From Desulfovibrio sp. X2 (lineage in GTDB: Bacteria > Desulfobacterota > Desulfovibrionia > Desulfovibrionales > Desulfovibrionaceae), in NCBI RefSeq assembly GCF_000422205.1, contig NZ_ATHV01000002.1, forward strand, positions 62,001 to 126,000: a stretch of 64,000 nucleotides of DNA, read 5' to 3'. Positions 51,708 through 58,851 of the stretch are shown here, piece after piece. The stretch's first letter is position 1; each line of letters starts with the position of its first letter. Below the pieces are notes generated by a model. The model searched no databases. It saw nothing but the letters and a program-made list of their open reading frames with translations, and was not told the DNA's origin. Made by a program: the position numbers and the translations under genes.

Positions 51708-52136
51708 ATGCATCCGGACACCGAACGCGAGCTCGAGCTCTACCTGCTCTCCGGCCTGGACGCCGCGCTGGCCCGCTCCGAGGAGGCGCCGGACGACGAT
51801 CCCTTCGGCCTGGCCGAGACGTGCGACGCCGCGGCCCGCGAGGCCGAGGCCCGCTTCGCACGGCTCATGGCCGACTGCCGGGAGGTCATGGAGCTGCCCT
51901 CGGGCGCGGGGCTTCGCGTCTTCTGGCACTGGCGCGAGCAGGCCCTGGCCTCGGGCCAGGTCTTCGTGCCCGGCGCGCAGGTCTACGCCAACGCGGCGCT
52001 GGCCGACTACGCCCGCGAGCGCGAGGCCGAGCTGGCCATGGCCCAGCCCCGCAAATACCTGGAACTCATGACCCTGGCCGCCCGCGCCCAGGCCCGGGAA
52101 GCCGGGCGGAGCAGGGAAAAGACAAGGAGGAGATGA
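51708..52136 (+). CDS. phage protein, possibly Bbp19-like
   Basis: 142 residues, mostly helical and acidic at first (LYLLSGLDAALARSEEAPDDDPFG), then EVMELPSGAGLRVFWHWREQALASGQVFVPGAQVYANAALADYAREREAEL. The pattern of a small structural domain between portal and scaffold recalls Bbp19-type proteins of BPP-1-like phages, but the match is loose. It overlaps the next gene by ATGA. Confidence 0.5.
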   Translation: MHPDTERELELYLLSGLDAALARSEEAPDDDPFGLAETCDAAAREAEARFARLMADCREVMELPSGAGLRVFWHWREQALASGQVFVPGAQVYANAALADYAREREAELAMAQPRKYLELMTLAARAQAREAGRSREKTRRR

Positions 52137-52840
52137 GAATGGAGACACCCGGACTGGAGACCGCCACCCCGCCGCAGGCCGCACCCGGAAGCGGGGACGA
52201 GACCGGCCGGACCGTCGGCGCGGGGAGCGCGGAGGCCTCGGCCTCCGCATCCCCCGCGCAGCATACCGCCGGGCGGCAGATGGGGCCGCGCAACGTGCTC
52301 CTGGACCCGCTGGGACCCGAGGACGGCGGCGAGGTCGCGGAGAATGGGGCGGGCGGCCCTTCCGAAGGCGCCGCCTACGCCCCCGAGGACTACGACTTCG
52401 CCTTTCCCGAAGGCTTCGCGCCCGACGAGGGGCTCGTGGACTCGTTTCGCGGCTTCGCGGCCAGGGAGGGCATCGCGCCCGGTCTCGCGGCCAGGCTCGC
52501 GGCCTTCCAGGCCGAGGCCACGCTCACGGCCCAGGCCGAGTGGGCCGCGCGCTGCGAGCGGGAGCTGCGCGCGGACTGGGGCCGCGACTACGCCCGGGGC
52601 GTGCGCGCGGCGCAGAGCGCCGCCGCGTACGTGGAGAACAGGCTGCCCGGCTTCACGGCATGGGCCGGTGGCGTCGCCCAGGGCTCGCCCGAATTCATGC
52701 GCTTTTTGCGCTGGTTCGGGGACCACGTGGCCGAGGACTCGCTGCTTCAGGGCGGGGCCGGGCCGCGGCGCTCAGAGGAGATGACCACCATCGCATTCGT
52801 CACCGACGCGTTTCGACGCGCACAACGAGGAGAAGACTAG
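52133..52840 (+). CDS. putative scaffold protein
   Basis: 235 residues. The first 80 are low-complexity and acidic; then EDYDFAFPEGFAPDEGLVDSFRGFAAREGIAPGLAARLAAFQAEATLTAQAEWAARCERELRADWGRDYARGVRAAQSAAAYV, a charged helical stretch typical of podovirus scaffold proteins placed just before the capsid gene. Two ATGs are possible, 52133 and 52139; the second has better spacing to AAGGAGG. It ends one base before the capsid ATG. Confidence 0.75.
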   Translation: MRMETPGLETATPPQAAPGSGDETGRTVGAGSAEASASASPAQHTAGRQMGPRNVLLDPLGPEDGGEVAENGAGGPSEGAAYAPEDYDFAFPEGFAPDEGLVDSFRGFAAREGIAPGLAARLAAFQAEATLTAQAEWAARCERELRADWGRDYARGVRAAQSAAAYVENRLPGFTAWAGGVAQGSPEFMRFLRWFGDHVAEDSLLQGGAGPRRSEEMTTIAFVTDAFRRAQRGED

Positions 52841-53770
52841 ATGAGCATGACCACGCTCAAGGAACTGGCCGTCCAGTTCGCGCGCAAGCAGCCCAAGCAG
52901 GTGGACGCCCTCACCGAGAAGGCCCCCATCCTGGACGCGCTGCCCTTCGAGGAGGCCAGCCACGGCCTGTGGAACGCCTACGAGGACGTCTCGCGCGTGA
53001 CCGGCGCGGGCTTCGTGGACCTGAACGCCCCCCTGCCCCTGGTCAGCGCGGACGCGGACCTGAAGAAGGTCGACCTGTCCATCATGGGCGGCGAGATCGA
53101 GGTGCCCGAGGACAAGGCGCGCATGTTCGGCGGCAAGGAGCAGTACTTCACCAAGAAGATGGACGCCATCCTGCGCGCCTCGGGCATGAGCGCGGAGAAG
53201 AAGATCCTCTACGACAACTTCCGCGCCTTCGCCCTTGACCAGGGCCGCGTCATGTCCGCCGGGGCCGAAAGCGACGACGGCTACTCCATCCTGGCCGTGC
53301 GCTTCGAGCCCGGCGTGACCTGCGGCCTTTACAGCCCCGAGGGCTTCAAGCGCGGCAGCCTGCTGGACGTGCAGCCCCTGAACAACGGCGGGCTCTACAA
53401 GAACGCCCAGGGCGTGCTGGTCTACGGCATGCGGCTCAAGGGCTACTTCGGCATCCAGATCGCGGACCCGCGCACCGTGGCCGCCATCGTGAACATCAAC
53501 CCGGACCACGTGCCCACGGCCGCCCAGGTGGACGACCTGCTGGCCATGGTCCGCGCCGACAACACGGACACGAAGCTCTTCATGCACATGCGCTGCAAGA
53601 ACTTCCTCAACCGCTACAAGGGCGGCGACGGCGCCACGCCCGGCATGGGCAGCCTGCAGACCCTGCCCGCCAGCAAGGACCTGAACCGCACCTTCGAGGC
53701 CTGGAACGGCATCCCCATCGTCACCTCCTACAACTTCCTCGAGGCCACCGAGGCGGCCGTGAGCCTCTAA
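52841..53770 (+). CDS. major capsid protein
   Basis: 309 residues. The layout fits the HK97-like capsid of BPP-1/T7-like phages: an N-terminal helix (LKELAVQFARKQPKQVDALTEKAPILDALPFEEASHGLWNAYEDV), long beta-rich middle (SIMGGEIEVPEDKARMFGG, LYSPEGFKRGSLLDVQPLNNGGLYKNAQGVLVYGMRLKGYFGIQI) and the closing FEAWNGIPIVTSYNFLEATEAAV. It follows the scaffold directly and precedes a cement-like gene. Confidence 0.88.
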   Translation: MSMTTLKELAVQFARKQPKQVDALTEKAPILDALPFEEASHGLWNAYEDVSRVTGAGFVDLNAPLPLVSADADLKKVDLSIMGGEIEVPEDKARMFGGKEQYFTKKMDAILRASGMSAEKKILYDNFRAFALDQGRVMSAGAESDDGYSILAVRFEPGVTCGLYSPEGFKRGSLLDVQPLNNGGLYKNAQGVLVYGMRLKGYFGIQIADPRTVAAIVNINPDHVPTAAQVDDLLAMVRADNTDTKLFMHMRCKNFLNRYKGGDGATPGMGSLQTLPASKDLNRTFEAWNGIPIVTSYNFLEATEAAVSL

Positions 53771-53795
53771 CCCCGAGAACCAAAGGAGCACGCAG

Positions 53796-54197
53796 ATGTA
53801 CAAGCAGCGCCTCACGGCACACGACGACTACCTGGCCAAGGCCCAGCCCCTGCCCAAGAACGCCGTCGCCGACGGCAACCAGGGGTCCAGGGACCTCTCC
53901 GCCACCCAGGGCGCCCTCGAGGTGGTGGTGGCCGCCGCCGACGACGTGAGCCTGGCCGCGGGCAAGAGCCTGACCGTGACCCTGGTCCACGCCCCGGACG
54001 GCGGGGCCTTCACCCCTGCGGGCCGGACCTTCACGGCCACGGCCGGGGCCTCGCCGCTGACCTTCGACGCGGGCGAGGAGATCTGCCGCCTGGCCGTGCC
54101 CTCGGACCTTGCCCCCGAGGCCATGCTCCGCGTCTCCACCACGGACGCGGCCGCCGCGGGCAGCCTGGACGCCTGGCCGGAGTACCTGGCCAGGTAG
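53796..54197 (+). CDS. capsid decoration (cement) protein, Bbp16-like
   Basis: 133 residues, mainly beta. MYKQRLTAHDDYLAKAQPLPKNAVADGNQGSRDL at the start and repeated beta strands (ALEVVVAAADDVSLAAGKSLTVTLVHAPDGGAFTPAG) match the capsid-cement family first seen as Bbp16 in Bordetella phage BPP-1. It binds the outside of the shell. AAAGGAG precedes the ATG. A 120-base gap follows with no clear element. Confidence 0.77.
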   Translation: MYKQRLTAHDDYLAKAQPLPKNAVADGNQGSRDLSATQGALEVVVAAADDVSLAAGKSLTVTLVHAPDGGAFTPAGRTFTATAGASPLTFDAGEEICRLAVPSDLAPEAMLRVSTTDAAAAGSLDAWPEYLAR

Positions 54198-54317
54198 GGA
54201 CCCGCCGAGCGCAGGCTGCGCCGGGTTCCGGACACCGACGACACCCCCTGACCAGGGCCCCCCGGACGCCGACCCCCTTCCTGTCGGCGGCCGGGGCGGC
54301 CCAAAGGAGAAAGAATC

Positions 54318-54623
54318 ATGAAGCTCGTCACCTACCGCGTGCGCGAGGACTGCACGGACCGCCAGGGGCGCCTGCGCCTCTCGGGCGAGCTCGTGGAGCT
54401 GCCCGCGGGCGCGGCCGTGCCGCCCCTGTTCGAGAAGCTCTCCGAGCGCAGAGAGGACCCGGCCGAGCGCGAGGCCCTGGCCGAGGCCGAAAAGGCCGAG
54501 CGCCGCCGCCTGCTGTCGAGGCTGAAGGAGCTGGGCGCGCCGCGCCCGCCCGCGGCGGCGAGCCTGCTCGAGCTGCGCGGGAGCCTCGAGCTCTTCGAGA
54601 TCTCCCTGCGCGGGGAGGGCTAG
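54318..54623 (+). CDS. 101-residue phage structural-region protein
   Basis: Starts KLVTYRVREDCTDRQGRLRLSGELVELPAG, a small beta unit, then a charged helix (RREDPAEREALAEAEKAERRRLLSRLKELG) and a short C-terminal helix. No family is recognised. Position between cement and tail-tube genes suggests a head-completion role. AAAGGAG precedes ATG 54318. Confidence 0.6.
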   Translation: MKLVTYRVREDCTDRQGRLRLSGELVELPAGAAVPPLFEKLSERREDPAEREALAEAEKAERRRLLSRLKELGAPRPPAAASLLELRGSLELFEISLRGEG

Positions 54624-54626
54624 GCC

Positions 54627-55193
54627 ATGGCCACCGACGTCGCCGTCTGCAACATGGCCCTGACCGCCCTCGGCCACGAGACCATCAGCGCGCTCGAGGA
54701 GCGCTCCAAGGCCGCGGGGCTGTGCCGCCTGCACCTCTCCACGGCCCGGCGCGAGCTCCTGGAGGCGCACAACTGGGCCTTCGCCACGGCCTCGGCCGAC
54801 CTCGCGGCCCTGTCCGCGCCCGCCGCCTCCTACGGGGCCGGGCACTGGGCCACGGCCTTCCGCCTGCCCGTGGACTGCCTGAAGGCCCGCGCCCTCTCCA
54901 CGGGCGCGCCCTTCGAGATCATGGGCGACACGCTCCTCACGGACGAGCCCGCGGCGCGCCTGACCTACACGCGCGACATCTCCGAGGCGGCCAGGTTCCC
55001 GGCCTCGTTCGCGCGCGCCCTCTCCTTCCTGCTGGCCTCGCTGCTGGCCGTGCCGCTCATGCAGAGCGAGCGGCTGGAGCAGGGCATGACCGAGCGCTTC
55101 CTGGTCCAGATCGGGAACGCGCGCGAGATCGACGCGGACCAGGGCGTGCCCGGAAAGGACGATCCCGTGGCCTGGGTCGAGGCCAGGAGGTAG
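54627..55193 (+). CDS. tail tubular protein A-like (T7 gp11)
   Basis: 188 residues. MATDVAVCNMALTALGHETISALEERSKAAGLCRLHLSTARRELLEAHNWAFATAS is the characteristic start of gp11-like tail-tube/adaptor proteins that bind below the portal, followed by FRLPVDCLKARAL and FARALSFLLASLLAVPL. Length is typical. It ends two bases before the GTG of the next gene. Confidence 0.85.
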   Translation: MATDVAVCNMALTALGHETISALEERSKAAGLCRLHLSTARRELLEAHNWAFATASADLAALSAPAASYGAGHWATAFRLPVDCLKARALSTGAPFEIMGDTLLTDEPAARLTYTRDISEAARFPASFARALSFLLASLLAVPLMQSERLEQGMTERFLVQIGNAREIDADQGVPGKDDPVAWVEARR

Positions 55194-55195
55194 CC

Positions 55196-57637
55196 GTGGG
55201 ACAGGTCACCGTGATCCAGACGAGCTTCAACAGCGGCGAGCTCTCGCCGCTCATGGACGGCCGCGTGGACCAGGAGCGCTACTCCACGGGCTGCGCCAGG
55301 CTCCTGAACTTCTGCCTCTGGCCGCACGGCGCGGCCTTCCGTAGGCCGGGGCTCCGCTTCGTGGCGCAGTGCGGCGACCCCGCCGCGGCCTCGCGCCTCA
55401 TCCCCTTCGAGGTCGCCTCGGACACGGCCTACGTGCTCGAGTTCTTCGTGAGCGCGCAGGGCGAGGGCCGCATGCGGGTCTTCGCGGGCGCGGACGCCGA
55501 CGGCGCGGGCGGCGGCCCGGTGCTGGACGGGGACGGCGCGCCCTACGAGATCGCCACGCCCTACGCCGACGAGGAGCACATCCGGGCGCTGCGCTTCTGC
55601 CAGAGCGCGGACGTCATGTACCTGGTCCACCCGGCCCACCCGCCGCACAAGCTCTCGCGCCACGGCCACACGGACTGGCGGCTCGCGCAGGTGACCTTCG
55701 CCCCCTCGCTGGCCGCGCCCACGGGCCTTTTTGCGACGGCCCAGGGCACGACCGGGGGCACGGCCTACACCTACGTCATCACCGGCGTGAAGGACGAGAC
55801 CGAGGAGGAGTCCCTGCCCTCGGCCGAGGCGAGCACCGCGAGCGGCCCGGCCGCGCTCTCGTCCTCGAACTACGTGCGCCTCTCCTGGAGCGCGCTCGAT
55901 GGGGCCAAGGAGTACAACGTCTACCGCGAGAAGAACGGGGTCTTCGGCTGGATCGGCAAGGCCCAGGGCACGGGGTTCGACGACAAGGGCGAGGAGTCGC
56001 CCGACGTCACGGACACCCCGCCCTCCCTGCGCGACCCCTTCGACGCCGAGGGCAGCTACCCCTCGTGCGTGCAGTTCTTCGAGCAGCGCCTCTTCTTCGC
56101 GGCCTCGAGCGACGCCCCCCAGAAGCTCTGGGGCTCGCAGACCGCCAACTACGAGAACTTCAACGTCTCCACCCCGCTCAAGGACGACGACGCCGTGACC
56201 TACACCATCGCGGCCGACCGGGTGAACGCGGTGGTCTGGATGATGCCGGGGCAGAAGAAGCTGCTCTTCGGCACCGTGGGCGGCGAGTGGACGCTGTGCG
56301 GCTCGGGCGGCGACCCGCTCTCGCCCATGTCCGTAGAGGTGGCGCGCGAGACCGCGCACGGCTCCGCGGGCGTGGCCCCGGTGACGGTGGGCAACACCGT
56401 GCTCTTCGTGCAGCGGCCCGGCAACGTGGTGCGCGAGTTCCGCTATTCGCTGGACGTGGACGGCTACCAGGCCACGGACGTCTCGCTGCTCTCCGAGCAC
56501 ATCCTGGGCGAGAAGACGATCACGGACTGGGCCTACCAGCAGTCGCCCTGCTCCATCATCTGGGCCGTGCGCGAGGACGGCGCGCTGCTGGCCCTCACGT
56601 ACCTGCGCGAGCACCAGGTGGTGGGCTGGTCGCGCCACGAGACGGCCGGGCTCGTGCGCTCCGTGGCCGCCATCCCGGGCGGCCGGGAGGACGCGCTGTG
56701 GGCCGTGGTGCGGCGCGAGACGGACGGCCCCGGCTCCGGGCAATACGCCCACTTCGTGGAACGGCTGGACCCGGTCTTTCGCGGCGGCCTGCCCGAGGCG
56801 GCCTTCTTCGTGGACGCCGGGCTCTCCGCCGACGCCTGGAACACGGACGAGGCGCTCCTCATGTCCCTCGCGGCCGAGTCCTTCGCCCCGGACGGCGAGG
56901 CCGTGCTCACGGCCTCGGGCCACGCGCCCTTCGCGGACGCAGCCTGGGGTCCGGGTCGGCGCTGCCGCCTGCGCGGCAAGCGCGCGGACGGCGGCCCGGA
57001 CGCGGACACGGCTTGCGAGGTGGAGGTCGTGGAGGTCCTTTCGGACGAGCAGGCCCGCGTGCGGCTGCGCACTGCGGCGCCCCCGGCCCTGCAGAACGCG
57101 GCCACGCCGCACTGGGCGCGCCTCTCCTCTTTCCTCACCGGGCTTTCCCACCTGCAGGGCGCCACCGTGCAGGTCCTGGCCGACGGCATGGTCCAGCCGG
57201 AGGTCAGGGTGGGCGACGCCGCCTCCGCGCCCTGGGCCAGCCGCGCCTGGGGGCCGGGCGAGATCGAGCTGCAGCGGCCCGCGGCCGTGGTCCACGCCGG
57301 GCTCGGCTACGTCTCGGACCTCTCGCCCATGCGGCCCGAGATCCAGGACCAGGGCGGCACCAGCCAGGGCCGCACGCGGCGCGTGGGCCTCGTCTGGGTG
57401 CGACTGCACGAGACCGTGGGCCTCAAGGTGGGGCCGGACGCGCAGAGGCTGCAGGAGATCCGCTTCAGGTCCTCGGCCGACCGCATGGGCACGGCCGTGC
57501 CGCTCTTCTCCGGCGACAAGCGCGTGGCCCTGCCCGGCGGCTACGACCCGGCGGCCAACGTGCTGGTACGCCAGGACCAGCCCCTGCCCATGACCGTGCT
57601 CGGGCTGATCATGGAGCTGGAGGTGATGGAGCGATGA
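55196..57637 (+). CDS. tail tubular protein B-like (T7 gp12 type)
   Basis: 813 residues. The start VIQTSFNSGELSPLMDGRVDQERYSTGCARLLNFCLWPHGAAFRRPGLRFV is the hallmark of podovirus nozzle/tail-tube B proteins, with a fibronectin-like insert (APTGLFATAQGTTGGTAYTYVITGVKDETEEESLPS), YPSCVQFFEQRLFFAASSDAPQKLWGSQTANYENF and the C-terminal RVGLVWVRLHETVGLKVG. GTG 55196 is chosen because AGGAGG lies at the correct spacing. It overlaps the next gene by ATGA. Confidence 0.88.
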   Translation: MGQVTVIQTSFNSGELSPLMDGRVDQERYSTGCARLLNFCLWPHGAAFRRPGLRFVAQCGDPAAASRLIPFEVASDTAYVLEFFVSAQGEGRMRVFAGADADGAGGGPVLDGDGAPYEIATPYADEEHIRALRFCQSADVMYLVHPAHPPHKLSRHGHTDWRLAQVTFAPSLAAPTGLFATAQGTTGGTAYTYVITGVKDETEEESLPSAEASTASGPAALSSSNYVRLSWSALDGAKEYNVYREKNGVFGWIGKAQGTGFDDKGEESPDVTDTPPSLRDPFDAEGSYPSCVQFFEQRLFFAASSDAPQKLWGSQTANYENFNVSTPLKDDDAVTYTIAADRVNAVVWMMPGQKKLLFGTVGGEWTLCGSGGDPLSPMSVEVARETAHGSAGVAPVTVGNTVLFVQRPGNVVREFRYSLDVDGYQATDVSLLSEHILGEKTITDWAYQQSPCSIIWAVREDGALLALTYLREHQVVGWSRHETAGLVRSVAAIPGGREDALWAVVRRETDGPGSGQYAHFVERLDPVFRGGLPEAAFFVDAGLSADAWNTDEALLMSLAAESFAPDGEAVLTASGHAPFADAAWGPGRRCRLRGKRADGGPDADTACEVEVVEVLSDEQARVRLRTAAPPALQNAATPHWARLSSFLTGLSHLQGATVQVLADGMVQPEVRVGDAASAPWASRAWGPGEIELQRPAAVVHAGLGYVSDLSPMRPEIQDQGGTSQGRTRRVGLVWVRLHETVGLKVGPDAQRLQEIRFRSSADRMGTAVPLFSGDKRVALPGGYDPAANVLVRQDQPLPMTVLGLIMELEVMER

Positions 57638-58275
57638 ACGCGCACTGCACCCTCCCCGATCCCGTCCGCCCAACCGTCCGCCCAACCGCTTGCCGAACAG
57701 TCCGGCAAACAGTCCGGCTCGTGCCCTTCGCGTCCGAGCACCTGGCGCTGCTCGCCCCGCGGGAGACGGAGCGGCGCACCTGGGCGCTCCTCGGCTCGGC
57801 CGGGAGCGATCCTGCGTCGGCCGCGGCGTTCGCCGCCCGCGGCCCGGCCCTGACGCTTCTCGCGCACGGCCCCTCGGGCCGCGTGGAGGCCGTGGCCTGC
57901 GCCGGGATCATGCTCGGCCCGCGGCAGCCGGACGGCGGCCGCGCGGGCGATGCCTGGGCGCTCACCGGCCGGGCGGTGGACCGCCTGCCCCTGGCCTTCC
58001 ACCGCGCGGCCAGGCGCGGACTCGCCGCCATCGTGGCGGCGCACGGGCTCACGCGTGTGCAGGCCCTGTGCCTGGCCGACTTCGCGGCGGGCCGCCGCTG
58101 GCTCGCCCGCCTCGGATTCACGCGCGAGACCCTGGAGCCCGGCATGGCCGGAGTGCTTCCGGGGGCGCGGCTGCACCTCTACGCCCTCGTCCCGGGCCGG
58201 TCCGGAGGGCCGGACGCGCGGGGACGAAGCGCAGGGGACCCTTCACACGCACAGCACAGGAGGAACCATCCATGA
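57634..58275 (+). CDS. GNAT-like phage protein (T7 gp13 position)
   Basis: 213 residues. A repetitive N terminus (VRPTVRPTACRTVRQTVRLV) comes from two 12-base tandem duplications. The rest reads like a weak GNAT fold (FHRAARRGLAAIVAAHGLTRVQALCLADFAAGRRWLARLGFTRETLEPGM). T7 gp13-like proteins share this fold and position between tail tube and internal virion genes. ATGA overlaps link it to both neighbours. Confidence 0.7.
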   Translation: MNAHCTLPDPVRPTVRPTACRTVRQTVRLVPFASEHLALLAPRETERRTWALLGSAGSDPASAAAFAARGPALTLLAHGPSGRVEAVACAGIMLGPRQPDGGRAGDAWALTGRAVDRLPLAFHRAARRGLAAIVAAHGLTRVQALCLADFAAGRRWLARLGFTRETLEPGMAGVLPGARLHLYALVPGRSGGPDARGRSAGDPSHAQHRRNHP

Positions 58276-58805
58276 GCGGAATCGAACCCTGGCTTCTGGC
58301 CGCCGGACTGGCCTCGACCGGCGTGGGCATGGCCCAGGGCTACTCCCGGTCCCAGGCCCAGGCCAAGGCCGCGCGCCAGCAGGCCGATTACCAGCGGCAG
58401 CTCGCCGAGACCAACGCGGCCCAGGCCGAAGAGGACGCCAAGACGCAGCGCGCCCTGGGCGAGAAGAACCGCGACGAGACCCTGCGGCAGGGCGCGGGCC
58501 AGATATCGGCCCTGCGCACGCGCATGGCGCAAAGCGGCCTGAACCTTCTGGACGACGACGGATCGGGCCAGGATCTGCTCGGCCAGGTGGCCGCGGACTA
58601 TGCGTCCAAGGCCGAGGATGCCGAGTGGCAGGGTGACGTTTCGGCGGACAACCTGATGCGCCGCGCCCAGCTCTACCGGGCGAACGGCCTGTACGCGGGG
58701 GGGCAGGCGGCCTCGCGCGCCTCCCTGTACGGGCAGCAGGCCCTCGGCAGCTTCGGCCAGGGACTGCGCGACATAAGCAGGCAGACCCTCAGCTACTTCA
58801 AATGA
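58272..58805 (+). CDS. internal virion protein, T7 gp14-like
   Basis: 177 residues. An N-terminal hydrophobic helix (IEPWLLAAGLASTGVGMAQGY) and a long Ala/Gln-rich coil (SRSQAQAKAARQQADYQRQLAETNAAQAEEDAKTQRALGEKNRDETLRQGAGQISALRTRMAQSGLNLLDDDGSGQDLLGQVAADYASKAEDAEW) match ejected core proteins of podoviruses, which enter the cell envelope to form a DNA channel. It sits directly before the large ejection-type protein. Confidence 0.8.
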   Translation: MSGIEPWLLAAGLASTGVGMAQGYSRSQAQAKAARQQADYQRQLAETNAAQAEEDAKTQRALGEKNRDETLRQGAGQISALRTRMAQSGLNLLDDDGSGQDLLGQVAADYASKAEDAEWQGDVSADNLMRRAQLYRANGLYAGGQAASRASLYGQQALGSFGQGLRDISRQTLSYFK

Positions 58806-58851
58806 ACGCAAGAGCCGGACACCGCTCCGGACGCAGACAAGGAGAATCGAC

